A stretch of DNA of 64,000 bases, taken from Arabidopsis thaliana. Its lineage: Eukaryota; Streptophyta; Magnoliopsida; Brassicales; Brassicaceae. This document shows, piece by piece, positions 10,836-21,058 of this stretch. Position 1 is the first letter of the stretch; every line of letters begins with the position of its first letter. The notes below the pieces were generated by a model that was not told where the DNA came from, searched no databases, and saw only the letters and a list, made by a program, of their open reading frames with translations. The DNA is taken from contig NC_003076.8 of assembly GCF_000001735.4 (NCBI RefSeq), forward strand, positions 18,913,835 through 18,977,834. Reading direction: 5' to 3'. Position numbers and translations under genes: made by a program.

Positions 10836-12458
10836 ATGGATTCCAGAGACATCCCACCGTCACATAACCAGCTTCAACCACCACCGGGAATGTTAATGTC
10901 TCATTACCGTAACCCTAACGCCGCCGCTTCACCATTAATGGTTCCCACTTCCACATCTCAACCGATTCAACACCCTCGTCTTCCTTTTGGCAATCAACAA
11001 CAATCTCAAACGTTTCATCAGCAGCAACAACAACAAATGGATCAGAAGACTCTTGAATCTCTTGGATTTGGTGATGGATCACCTTCTTCTCAACCGATGC
11101 GATTCGGGATCGATGATCAGAATCAGCAACTGCAAGTGAAGAAGAAGCGAGGAAGGCCGAGAAAGTATACTCCTGATGGTAGCATTGCTTTAGGTTTAGC
11201 TCCTACGTCTCCTCTTCTCTCTGCAGCTTCTAATTCTTACGGTGAGGGTGGTGTTGGAGATAGTGGTGGAAATGGAAACTCTGTTGATCCACCTGTTAAA
11301 CGTAACAGAGGAAGGCCTCCTGGTTCTAGTAAGAAACAGCTTGATGCTTTAGGTATAAGCAAGTACTCTAAAGTTTGAATCTTAACACGTTTTGTTTTAG
11401 ATTACATGCAATTTGATTTGATGGGTTTGTTCTGTTTTGTTTATGTGTGTGTGTGTGTGTGTGAGTAGGAGGAACTTCAGGAGTTGGGTTTACACCTCAT
11501 GTCATTGAAGTGAACACAGGAGAGGTAAAAAGTTGTTGTTCTGTCTTAGTTATCTGAAAATGTGTTTTGTTTCATGTTTCAGGATTGGTAAGTTAGAAAT
11601 GTTTGAAATAAATGTATTGGTTTAGTGAATTTTGATGGAGGAATGAGTTTTAAATGATGTTGTTATGTTAAATTTACTTACTATATTCAGGACATAGCGT
11701 CAAAGGTGATGGCTTTTTCGGATCAAGGGTCAAGAACAATTTGTATTCTCTCTGCAAGTGGTGCAGTTTCTAGAGTGATGCTTCGTCAAGCTTCTCATTC
11801 TAGTGGAATCGTTACTTATGAGGTTTAAAATTATGTTCTTTTGATGTCTTTAGTTTTAGTATTTCTGTCTTAAGTGTTTAGATTTGTATGTGTGTGCTTT
11901 TTCAGGGACGATTTGAGATCATTACTCTCTCAGGCTCAGTCTTGAATTATGAGGTAAATGGTTCCACCAACAGAAGTGGTAACTTGAGTGTGGCTTTGGC
12001 TGGACCTGATGGCGGCATCGTAGGTGGCAGTGTAGTTGGTAATCTAGTAGCTGCAACACAAGTCCAGGTACAGAATATGAACTCATGTTACAGAATCCTT
12101 AATATTGTGTTCGGGTTAAGAAGACGGTTTCTTTTATGTTCATATGCGTCCTAATGTGATATAGGTGATAGTGGGAAGCTTTGTTGCAGAAGCAAAGAAA
12201 CCGAAACAAAGTAGTGTTAACATTGCTCGGGGGCAGAATCCTGAACCGGCTTCAGCGCCGGCTAACATGTTGAACTTTGGATCAGTCTCTCAAGGACCAT
12301 CGAGCGAGTCATCAGAAGAGAATGAGAGCGGTTCTCCTGCAATGCACCGTGACAATAATAATGGGATATATGGAGCTCAACAACAACAACAACAACAACC
12401 TCTTCATCCTCATCAGATGCAAATGTACCAACATCTTTGGTCTAATCATGGTCAATAA
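10836..12458 (+). CDS. AHL8: AT-hook motif nuclear-localized protein (PPC/DUF296 domain)
   Basis: Five exons, 10836-11352, 11469-11524, 11691-11822, 11906-12067 and 12165-12458, total 1161 nt or 386 residues. Two AT-hooks are visible: RGRPRK (about 105-110, in KKKRGRPRKYTPDG) and RGRPPG (about 158-163). They are followed by the PPC/DUF296 domain (about 175-310; HVIEVNTGEDIASKVMAF, then GRFEIITLSGS and the Gly-rich GPDGGIVGG). The N terminus is Pro/Gln-rich with a QQQQQQ run, and the C terminus is Ser-rich with a second poly-Gln tract. AHL proteins bind the minor groove of AT-rich DNA through the hooks and multimerise through the PPC domain to modulate chromatin and transcription in the nucleus. 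Having two different hooks makes it a clade-B AHL. A GT repeat lies in intron 1. Likely At5g46640. Confidence 0.95.
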
Positions 12459-13567
12459 AATGAAGCGGAAATTAATTTGTTTCCGTTTTGGTTACGGTTA
12501 TGGTTTGATTTCTTGTTGTTGTTTAGGCAAATCTTAAGAAGATTCAAGCTTCATGGTTTTTTGTAGCTTTTTTTTTTTTTGTTGGGGGTTTATTAGATAA
12601 CATATAGAGAGATCTAGATATTAGGGTCATTTTAATTTTTTTTTTTTTTTTTTGGGGGTTAATTCTCTGTGAGTTGATTTGAATTAGAGATAAAAGTCTG
12701 AGATTCCTTACTAGAACAATATATATATTCCACATTAAAATATTATTTGTTTTCACAAATTTTGTAATTATTTTTAAAAAAATTCAATATACCGTAGTTC
12801 TTTAATCCAAATTATTTTAAAATGTTTTTATATCCCTTAGAAAGTTAGAAAGAGCTCAGCTGTTGGATGTGATTTAAAGAGATGATGACACGTGTGAAGG
12901 TTTAGCAAGCTAATAAGCTCCTCCCGAGATCTACTGTTGATAAAGCTGCCTCGTGTTGATATAACGAGCCATGCGATTAAAAGAGAAAGGTACTTCAGAG
13001 TACCTCAGATGTGGGAATCATGCATATCAACAACAAGCTCATCATCATCATCATCAAGTGCAGTCGATCCTACTCGTACTCTGGCCTATGTGTTACCACA
13101 GCCAATGTTTAGACCATAGAGCTGAGAGTAACGACTGCAACCAACTTTCATTTTTACAAGATATATCAGTTTGTCGAGTTATTGTAGTTAATACGTTCAT
13201 ATTTATTGGTGATGTCAGGTGATTTGGTTAGATTGATTGATTAATTTATTTGCAAGATAAAGAGTTTTAGAAAGCAAAAATAAGTGAAGTCTAACTCCTA
13301 TTAAACCAAAATGTTTTTAGAAAATTAGAGAAACGCATCACATATGGGGACTATGCATGTCATCAGTTATCCGAGATGTTGTTGAAATTCCAAACATTTT
13401 GATCAACAAGTAATTATTGAGTTCTGATTAATTCATTATTTATACTATTAATTTTGAAAAAAAAAAACTAAACTTAAAAAAAGGAACTTATGTGTTCAAC
13501 AATTTCTTAAATAAACTGACAAACAACTTCTTCCTTTAACCTTTATACAAAATAAAACGATATTACA
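12459..13567. other. AHL8 3' flank and intergenic region
   Basis: It contains the AHL8 3' UTR with two long T runs (about 12568-12580 and 12640-12654), then non-coding sequence. A CACGTG G-box core is at 12889-12894, and a small CAT trinucleotide run lies near 13035-13055. No gene is evident before the LINE target duplication. Confidence 0.55.
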
Positions 13568-13584
13568 GTCCAATGTATCTTATT
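13568..13584. repeat. Target-site duplication of the LINE, left copy
   Basis: The 17-base GTCCAATGTATCTTATT here is identical to 15804-15820 and directly borders the poly-T (poly-A on the minus strand) end of the LINE. A long duplication next to a poly-A tail is the signature of target-primed reverse transcription. Confidence 0.93.
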
Positions 13585-15803
13585 ATTTTTTTTTTTTTTT
13601 TGCTCAACATCAACTATCATTAACCAATCAAGTTTTACATCTTATCATACTCCACAAAGGATTTAACCTAATTTGGCATTATAGAATACAACTGAGAATC
13701 ATAATTCTCGAGAGAAAGAGATTCCTTTGCTATCCTATCTGCCACTCCATTGCCTCCACGATTCGTGAACACGAATTTTGTTTCCTCAAAATGCTGAAGC
13801 AGGTGCTTGATATCTTGTATAATCAGATCTAGTGCAGGTCTGTCCCCATTATCAACAAGGAGGGATACCAACTGTTGGGAATCAGATTCAAAAATTACCT
13901 TTCGGTAACTGAAGCGAGAAAGTGACAGCACCGCCCAACGCAAGGCTTCAGCCTCCGCAACCAAAGCGGATTGGACTCTTGGAATAGCCCGAACACCTAT
14001 CCAAAGCACATTCTTTTCGGAGTTTCTAAGCACCCAGCCAATGCTACTGGTGCTTCGGTCTGCAGTCCAAGTTCCATCTGAGTTGCACTTAACCCAACCA
14101 TGTGGGGGTTGCTTCCATTTGACCGCAGGTGGCTCAGTTTTCTCTATGTGCTTCGGTATGAAACTCCGCTGCATACTCAGCCTCCACTCCTCTTCATCCT
14201 CTATTGCCCGCCGAATTACATCAGGTGCATCAAATTGTTTCCCTTTGAAAACAAGGTCATTGCGATTCTTCCACAATCTCCACAGGATCCATGGAGCTAC
14301 CAGTCCATCATCACCCAACCATGGATGACACTGAGTTATGTTCAATAATTTGTGCAAGTTTTGGTAGAAGGAATCTGACCACTCACGCTCTGGTGGAGCT
14401 GGAATTTTGGATATAGCCCATACAAGTCTGCCGAAAGAACATTTGAAAAGAAGGTGGTTGACAGACTCGAGCTGTGATGGGCAGCGAGGACACGAACCAT
14501 CCCTGACAAGGTGTCGATGATATAGATTGCCCGCTACAGAGATAATGTTACTCAAACATCTCCATAAAAAGTGATGTACCTTAGGTGAGACTTTAGCTTT
14601 CCAAATCTGCTCATAAAGCGGGTTGAGGCTGGGTTGAAGGACATGTTGAGTCTGCGTTCTACGATTCACCACCTCCATTAGGACCCAATAACCCGATTTC
14701 ACAGAGTAATGTCCATCCCTAGAGTAGTCCCAAGCAACTCTATCCAATGTATGCCTACCCCCTGGCCGTAGTTGAATGATTTGTTTTGTAATATCCTCAG
14801 GGAATAATGCAGAGAGTAAGTCCCTTCTCCACTCCCTCCCACTTTCATCCAATAGATCTCTAACATATTGGAGAGAAGAAACGGACCTAGCATGGGATGG
14901 TAGAACTCTTTTCACTACATTCACAACCTTTGCTGGTTTTGACTCTATCCATTGGTGTCGCCAAATCTCAGTGGACGCACCGTTGTCAATTATAGCTCGG
15001 GTTCCTTGCCTTAAGAGCTCTTGTGCTGCATGGATACTTTTCCAAGCAAAAGATGGTCTAGAACCTAGGGGAGCATTTAGTGGATCTGTTTTACTAAAGT
15101 ACCTGCTCTTGTAAACTCTAGCCATTAGAGAGTCTTTTCTAGATACCATTCTCCAAAGTTGTTTCCCGAGCAAAGCAATGTTGAAAGCTTCAATGTCTTT
15201 GAAGCGTATTCCTCCTTCTGACTTTGGCTTGCTCAGATGTTCCCGCGCTTTCCAAGGCATGCCTTTTGAGTCGCGTTTATTTTTCCACCAAAATTCAGCC
15301 ATTACCGAGGATAACTGCTGGCAGATTGTGGTTGGCAGCTTAAAGCACGTCATAGTGTATGTGGGTAGGGCCATGGCTACAGCCTTGAGAAGTACTTCTT
15401 TCCCTCCTGGAGACAAGAAGTTATTCTGCCAACCCGCAATCATGGAGTGAAGTCTTTCACGAATATACTTCAAAGTCTCCACCTTAGACCCTTTGAAAGA
15501 TTCAGGTAGCCCTAGGTACACACCTTGCCCACCTTCTTGATGGATGCCCAGCTTGCTTTTGATTTCAGTTTTTCTGGTCTCTGGAATTTTCTTGCCAAAA
15601 GTGATACTTGACTTTCGATAATTTACTCTCTGACCTGAGACAAGGCTATATTCCTCCATAATTCTTATAATCTGATTTTACACATTTCATTATAGACTAA
15701 CCCATCTCTCCTCAAAATCCAAGACTTTCATTGCTTCTTCTAAAAAAGACCCATTAATTAAGACTTGATAGTTCATTGATTTTACACATTCCATTATCAG
15801 GCG
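13585..15803 (-). mobile_element. 5'-truncated LINE (non-LTR retrotransposon)
   Basis: The element is in minus orientation. Its 3' poly-A appears as a run of 16 T at 13586-13601, and its 5' end is at 15803. Perfect 17-bp target duplications flank it. It lacks ORF1, the endonuclease and most of the reverse transcriptase, keeping only the C-terminal part, so it is a dead-on-arrival copy. The first 144 bases at its 5' end (15660-15803) carry two short RT fragments in scrambled order. The long open frame and exact duplication suggest a fairly recent insertion. Confidence 0.95.
13668..15659 (-). CDS. LINE polyprotein C-terminal remnant (RT thumb, zf-RVT, RNase H)
   Basis: An uninterrupted 663-residue frame from an ATG at 15659. 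It begins inside the reverse transcriptase C-terminal part (YSLVSGQRVNYRKSSITF and YLGLPESF are typical plant LINE sequence). It then passes through the zf-RVT zinc-binding region (IWKAKVSPKVHHFLWRCLS ... CPRCPSQLESVNHLLFKC) at about 350-410. It ends with an RNase H domain at about 520-650 that keeps all acidic positions: D in NSDGTW, E in AEAEALRWA, D in ESDSQQL and D in GVADRIA. The catalytic RT YxDD region is absent, so it cannot retrotranspose by itself. Other plant LINEs of the TA11/ATLINE type end in the same order of domains. Whether the frame is transcribed cannot be told from the sequence. Confidence 0.9.
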   Translation of the reverse strand: MEEYSLVSGQRVNYRKSSITFGKKIPETRKTEIKSKLGIHQEGGQGVYLGLPESFKGSKVETLKYIRERLHSMIAGWQNNFLSPGGKEVLLKAVAMALPTYTMTCFKLPTTICQQLSSVMAEFWWKNKRDSKGMPWKAREHLSKPKSEGGIRFKDIEAFNIALLGKQLWRMVSRKDSLMARVYKSRYFSKTDPLNAPLGSRPSFAWKSIHAAQELLRQGTRAIIDNGASTEIWRHQWIESKPAKVVNVVKRVLPSHARSVSSLQYVRDLLDESGREWRRDLLSALFPEDITKQIIQLRPGGRHTLDRVAWDYSRDGHYSVKSGYWVLMEVVNRRTQTQHVLQPSLNPLYEQIWKAKVSPKVHHFLWRCLSNIISVAGNLYHRHLVRDGSCPRCPSQLESVNHLLFKCSFGRLVWAISKIPAPPEREWSDSFYQNLHKLLNITQCHPWLGDDGLVAPWILWRLWKNRNDLVFKGKQFDAPDVIRRAIEDEEEWRLSMQRSFIPKHIEKTEPPAVKWKQPPHGWVKCNSDGTWTADRSTSSIGWVLRNSEKNVLWIGVRAIPRVQSALVAEAEALRWAVLSLSRFSYRKVIFESDSQQLVSLLVDNGDRPALDLIIQDIKHLLQHFEETKFVFTNRGGNGVADRIAKESLSLENYDSQLYSIMPN

Positions 15804-15820
15804 GTCCAATGTATCTTATT
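15804..15820. repeat. Target-site duplication of the LINE, right copy
   Basis: Identical 17-base partner of 13568-13584, directly bordering the truncated 5' end of the LINE. Confidence 0.93.
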
Positions 15821-16608
15821 GTTTGGCTAAACCAATAATATCTGATGATAAATAAGAATAGAATCAGTTTGACCAAAAAAAAGGATATTAATAGAATCAT
15901 CTGCTGGGTCAAAGAGAACTGACAATGAACAACAAATTTCAACGTATGAACATATTGATTCAATCATGTTATACAATAAAAAAAAAGTTATATTATTGAA
16001 TAAACAAAAAGTTATACATGTGTATACAACAGGAAGAGAGTATTCTAGAATACCTCTTTTTTTTCTTTTTTCTTTTTTTTTTTTTTTTTTAATGGAGAGG
16101 TATTCTATAAGTATGTACATAGTTTTTAGGTGCAGAAACTATGCTGATACAATGTGCTCACTATTCATCCAACTGTGGAGAGTTAAGCTAAAGCTCCCTT
16201 TCCCATAACTTAGCTACACCACTATAAGCCAGCTCCAATATTGCAGTGATGTTATCATTTACACGTATAGAAGCTTTCAATTTCTTCTTCTTCGCTTTTA
16301 ACTCTTAATTTGGAAATAAGACTAAGTAAGTAGCTTATTAGGTGGTTTAATCGTCAAAACATTGTCACTAAAGACTCGTTCAATGCAAACAAAGCAATCA
16401 CACACACAACTAACAAAACGTTTTTTCTAAATTAAGTAAACAAATCCTAAACACAAACACTCTCACATTGTCACCATACACAAAAATTTCAAAACACTTA
16501 AGAAAAAACAAATTTAAACAGAAGAATATATATCACAAAACCAAATAAACATTCAGTCTTTAAATTTCCCACGGCGGAGATAAACAATCTCCGATACTCT
16601 TTTCATCA
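15821..16608. other. ATL30 upstream region
   Basis: Intergenic DNA between the LINE and the RING gene. It contains a long, slightly interrupted T tract near 16057-16091, and the last 200 bases are A/C-rich, as expected for a promoter and leader. No coding potential is seen. Confidence 0.5.
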
Positions 16609-17478
16609 ATGCCGATAGCGAAACCGATCAACCAAAACACTACTGTTCCATATCCACCACAACATTACAGTAAACCGCCTCTAGTCATAATCCTAACCGT
16701 GATCCTCCTCGTCGTCTTTTTCATCGGTTTTTTCGCTATCTATTTCTGTAAATGTTTCTACCACACTCTCACCGAAGCTTGGAACCACCATTACCACAAC
16801 GGATTGCCCGAAAATCAAATCCAAGCACAACAAGAACCCGTTCAACCACCGGTTAACCCTGGTCTAGAGCCACACATCATCCAATCCTACCCTTTGTTTC
16901 CATTCTCATCCGTCAAAGATCTCAGGGAAGACAAATACGGTCTCGAATGCGCGATTTGTCTACTTGAATTCGAAGAAGAACACATCCTCCTACGACTCTT
17001 GACAACTTGTTACCATGTTTTTCATCAAGAATGCATCGATCAATGGCTTGAATCTAACAAAACATGCCCTGTATGTCGTCGGAATTTAGATCCAAACGCG
17101 CCAGAAAACATCAAAGAGTTGATCATCGAAGTCATACAAGAAAACGCACATGAAAATCGCGATCAGGAACAAACGTCAACATCAAACGAGGTTATGTTGT
17201 CGAGACAAAGTAGTGGTAACAACGAGAGAAAGATTGAGACGTTACCGGATAAATTCTCGAGATCGAAAACGACAGGTCATTCAATTGTGAGGAATAAACC
17301 GGAGGAAGAAGATCGGTATACTTTGAGGTTACCGGATCATGTTAAGATTAAGGTTACGAGAAGACACAACAATAATCAAACAGAGAGTTGTATTTCATTT
17401 GGTGAGCTTGTTAGAAACAGAGAAGGCCGGTTTGGTGAAGTTTCTGGTCAATCACTTGTACCGGAATCAGGAAGTTAA
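16609..17478 (+). CDS. ATL30: RING-H2 E3 ubiquitin ligase of the ATL family
   Basis: Single-exon frame of 289 residues, as is usual for ATL genes. One membrane segment is at about 24-48 ([20 protein letters not shown]). A GLD-type motif ([11 protein letters not shown]) leads into the RING-H2 at about 118-162: CAIC, 16 residues, CYHVFH, QEC, ten residues, CPVC. It is followed by a hydrophilic tail. ATL proteins are membrane-anchored E3 ligases that accept E2 enzymes through the RING. Two oddities stand out. The spacing between the second and third zinc ligands is 16, one more than the 15 I would expect, and the Pro usually found just before the third Cys is replaced by Thr. The Trp after the sixth ligand (IDQWL) is kept. 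The number ATL30 is from memory (At5g46650). Confidence 0.9.
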   Translation: MPIAKPINQNTTVPYPPQHYSKPPLVIILTVILLVVFFIGFFAIYFCKCFYHTLTEAWNHHYHNGLPENQIQAQQEPVQPPVNPGLEPHIIQSYPLFPFSSVKDLREDKYGLECAICLLEFEEEHILLRLLTTCYHVFHQECIDQWLESNKTCPVCRRNLDPNAPENIKELIIEVIQENAHENRDQEQTSTSNEVMLSRQSSGNNERKIETLPDKFSRSKTTGHSIVRNKPEEEDRYTLRLPDHVKIKVTRRHNNNQTESCISFGELVRNREGRFGEVSGQSLVPESGS

Positions 17479-18346
17479 AAGAGGTTTTACAATATATTTT
17501 ATCAATTTGATTAGTCCATTTTCTTGTTTTTTATTTCTTATTAGATAGGATTTTAGAGATATTCAAATGAAAAGTTGAATAGTTAATGTCAAACAAAATT
17601 TGTTTAATTTGTAATATCTACAAACACTCTTTTATGAATTTTTTTTTTTGATTATTTTGGGCCAGCATACATGCTTACGTAGGTTTGGACAAAATAATCA
17701 GACCCCGAAGAACCGGTTTTTAACTTTTGCGTACCGCGGATTAAAATTTAATAGTTATAATAAAAAGATAAGCTTCTGGGTCATGGAATCTCTCAACATG
17801 AAGATTCCTTCATATGTCAGTAATTATAGTTACGTTTACCAAGTGGGAGTTTTTTTTTTGCTTAATGTTACAATTAACATTGTCCTATATGAATTTCTGG
17901 ACATGTTCCCCGTCTTCGATGGCTTTCGTCCATCTCCCTTGTTAGAAGCACATGTCAATAGAAAAAGATCGTACAGAGAGTGAAAACAATAATTCAAGAC
18001 TTTCTATAACAATAAATATAAAAAGACCAAAAATAATATTACACTATAACATCCAAAATATTAACATATAAACCAATTTAGCTGTATTTGAATGGACTTT
18101 ACAATTTAACATAATATAAAAAAATATACCCAAAGTTAGTTGTATTTTGATTGATCGCAAAAGAAATAAATTGTTGTGAAGACAAAGGTTTGAAGTTGGC
18201 AATTTTTTTTGTCAACAATCGTTCGTTTGCGTTTTGAATGATAGTGAAACGATAACGATATTAATGTAAACTATCAAATTAGAATACGACATCTAAGTTG
18301 AAGAAGAATATCACAAACAATCTAAATCCTCCTTTTTTTAGCAGCC
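17479..18346. other. Intergenic region between ATL30 and the DC1 gene
   Basis: Non-coding and AT-rich. The 111-residue frame at 17648-17983 begins with a non-ATG codon in the track convention and has no recognisable family, so I do not call it a gene. Confidence 0.5.
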
Positions 18347-19264
18347 ATGAGTTCTGTGGGTGTATTTCTTAAGGAGGAAATTGATGGAAAACCTTTTTTG
18401 GTATTCACATTAGCACAAACAAAAAACCTTACCTCTTCTAGTGGAGCACTAGCCATAAATTCTGGTAGCGACAACCTCCCTCTTCAACCTCTTTTTTTCT
18501 GCCCTGCTTCCCGTATCAATTTTCAGAACCTCAACCTTACGGAGGAGGATAAGGAGAAGTTTCGGCCATTTAATTCTTCTCCTCATTTCCCAAACACAAG
18601 AAGCGGTGATCAGCAAGGCGGATCTTTGCTTGATTGCGACCAACATGGTATATGTAAGCTCCCTGTAGTCCCTCTCTTTTGGTGCAACAATAAAAGTCCT
18701 AGTTCTGACGAATTCATGTGCGGTGCATGCGAAAAAATAGTGCTCAGCACAAACTATTTTGCATGTCTCCAGTGTCAAAAAAATTTCCATAAAGAATGCG
18801 TCCAGTCTCCACTTGAGATCAAACACCCTTCCCACCCCTTTCACTCTCTTCGACTTTATAGTTACCTAAAAGATTTCAAGACATGCTTTTGTTGTAAAGT
18901 TTTTAACAGTATGGTCATGCTTTATCATTGTACCACCTGGGATTTGAGTATGCATACAGTATGTGCGATGAGATCAATACCCTTTGTTGTCGACCATCCA
19001 AAAAGCCATTTACATCCTCTTACCTTTTTTCCCGCACAAGCTTCTTTAATTTGCAGTTTCTGTGCAACGATTAAGAAGCTTGATCCCACATACATCTGTA
19101 TCGAATGTGTCTTCGTGATCCATGAACACTGTATGGGTTTCCCACATGTCATAAGAATATCCCGTCACAACCACCGTATCTCTTTTACCTCTTCTCTTCC
19201 ATCCGGAAATCTGTTTTGCAGAGCTTGTCATCAACAAGTTGACAACGATTATGGTGCTTACTGA
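18347..19264 (+). CDS. DC1/C1-like Cys-His-rich zinc-finger protein, 5' half, cut by a retrotransposon
   Basis: Open frame of 305 residues from ATG 18347. It shows successive Cys/His-rich C1-like modules: about 95-150 (CDQHGIC ... FMCGACEKIV ... FACLQCQKNFHKEC), about 158-206 (HPFHSL ... CFCCKVF ... HTVC) and about 217-262 (HPLTFF ... CSFCATI ... CIECVFVIHEHC). A fourth begins with HNHRISFT and CRACHQQV and is broken after GAY. The stop codon TGA (19262-19264) is the first three bases of the inserted LTR. The missing half resumes at about 25108 in the same strand order. DC1 proteins form a large plant family of putative Zn- or lipid-binding proteins of mostly unknown role. Likely At5g46660, annotated as a truncated protein. 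It may be translated, but relative to its relatives it is a broken gene. Confidence 0.85.
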   Translation: MSSVGVFLKEEIDGKPFLVFTLAQTKNLTSSSGALAINSGSDNLPLQPLFFCPASRINFQNLNLTEEDKEKFRPFNSSPHFPNTRSGDQQGGSLLDCDQHGICKLPVVPLFWCNNKSPSSDEFMCGACEKIVLSTNYFACLQCQKNFHKECVQSPLEIKHPSHPFHSLRLYSYLKDFKTCFCCKVFNSMVMLYHCTTWDLSMHTVCAMRSIPFVVDHPKSHLHPLTFFPAQASLICSFCATIKKLDPTYICIECVFVIHEHCMGFPHVIRISRHNHRISFTSSLPSGNLFCRACHQQVDNDYGAY

Positions 19265-19811
19265 AATTCCGGATGAACCAAGAATCGTATTCCCCAAACT
19301 CAGAACCACTGAGTATCACTTTATTAGAAATCTGATTAAGAAGTTTACAACTACCTTAATTGGTTTTACACAAGATCTAAACTACTTTAGCTTGTCACCT
19401 GAGATTTCCCTAAACACACAAGAGCAGATCACAAGAACACACTCTTTGATCTCTCTAGAATTTCAATCAGACTAAACCTTAGTCTCTAATAATGAAAAGT
19501 GTTGCACTAGCTTTTCACTCACAATCACGGCTAGATCTAACAAGAACCTTAGCACCTCTATTTATACCATCGAGGTCTTTTGTCTTCTAGGTTAGCCTTC
19601 GAGATATTGGATCACTCCAAATCTTCGCGTGAATATCTCCTCTCCAAACTGAACTCATCCTGTTGTGATCTCCACGTCATTCGTTCATTTGGCGGCATAT
19701 CCACGTCAGCATTAATTACTTGATCTTAACTTTAGTCTGCTGAAACAGCTTCCGGCTTGTTCCAGCAATCAGCACTCCTTCTGGTTTGTCCTGACAGAGG
19801 GTGCACTAACA
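19262..19811 (-). repeat. Complete 3' LTR of the copia element
   Basis: 550 bases. On the minus strand it starts TGTTAGTGCACC and ends with TTTCA, giving canonical TG...CA termini. It aligns without gaps to 24578-25109 over 532 bases. The plus-strand start TGA supplies the stop codon of the interrupted DC1 frame. Confidence 0.95.
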
Positions 19812-19825
19812 ATCTCCCCCTTTTT
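19812..19825 (-). other. Polypurine tract of the copia element
   Basis: On the minus strand AAAAAGGGGGAGAT lies directly before the 3' LTR, the place where plus-strand DNA synthesis is primed. Further GGGGGAG copies on the same strand are at 20048-20054, 20066-20072 and 20184-20190. Confidence 0.85.
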
Positions 19826-21021
19826 GATACAATTTGTCAATTCAAGCAATCATGCAAGAAACCCCTCAAAGAAAACTCACAAGCACACATCAAGTCATAG
19901 AGATAATAAGCAGCGGAAATAACCAATAGAAGGTCTCATCATAGATTGCATAAATAAGTTTTTAAGATCCAAAACACATCATCGAGTACTTAGAAGCAAA
20001 GACCTACTAAAACCAAAAGGACATGATTAACAAACACAGCTTAAAAACTCCCCCTTAATCCTAAACTCCCCCACAACGAGATCTAAACACACTAAGAAGA
20101 TTGAGTATCTTCAAAGCCTTCTTCGTTATCAACATCTAGAGAGTTTACAAATGAATCAGAGTTCTCAAGGACCAGTTCATAATCTCCCCCTGCTTGAATG
20201 ACACAATTGATCAAAAACTTTATCTAGACACTCTACCAATTAAACCAGACACTGAGCACAGGACCAAGACACCATACCTTCCATATGTGTCGTTATTGTC
20301 GTCAGCAAGGTAGAGACATATCTATAATCTACAGGTAAGGATGTGCCAAACACATACTCTGGATTAAACATCTCTCGCATACGCCGGGCATCGCTGCGTG
20401 TTCTCCCATCGCTAGTGTTTCGACGTGAGAGCTCAATTTTCTGGGTTTTCTCACTTGTTTCATTCGATAGATCCCTTTATGCAAACCATAGAAACTCAAA
20501 ACCAAAAATCAGTGCTAACCGGATTTTGGTCCGGTCAAATCTCATAAAACACAATAACCACCATAAAACAAAACCGAACAACCCAATTAGCTTATAGAAT
20601 TGAACTAAGTACCTCTGAAAGTCAACTCATTTTTCTGAAGCCATCTTGATATACACAGAACAAGTCCCCATTAGTATCAGCACAGTAATAACCATCTCTC
20701 CCTCATACTGAGGTCCAGAACTGTCCCAGAGGTGATTGTACAATACTAAGCTCATTGTAACTTGATTCAAAAAAAAAAAATCAGAACATAATCTGCTGAC
20801 ACAACACAAAAGAGAATGTTGATTCTCCAAGAGTAGTCTTCACACCTTCATATCTCAGAGTGTTAGCGAGTCCTTTTAATAAGGAGTGTGACAGACTGTG
20901 CAGCAACATTCAGGCTATTGATAAATTACAAGTCTGATCTTTTGTATTCAGAACTTATTGTTGCTTCTTACTGCTTCTTTCTGCAGAGAGACGAGATGTC
21001 AGTGAGAGAACTTGTTTTTGC

Positions 21022-21058
<37 letters not shown>

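Noticed and set aside
14041-15450. Plus-strand frames opposite the LINE
   Set aside because: Antisense shadows of the 663-codon LINE frame.
17648-17983. 111-residue plus-strand frame between ATL30 and the DC1 gene
   Set aside because: Starts with a non-ATG codon in the frame listing, includes a homopolymer-coded stretch and has no family resemblance.
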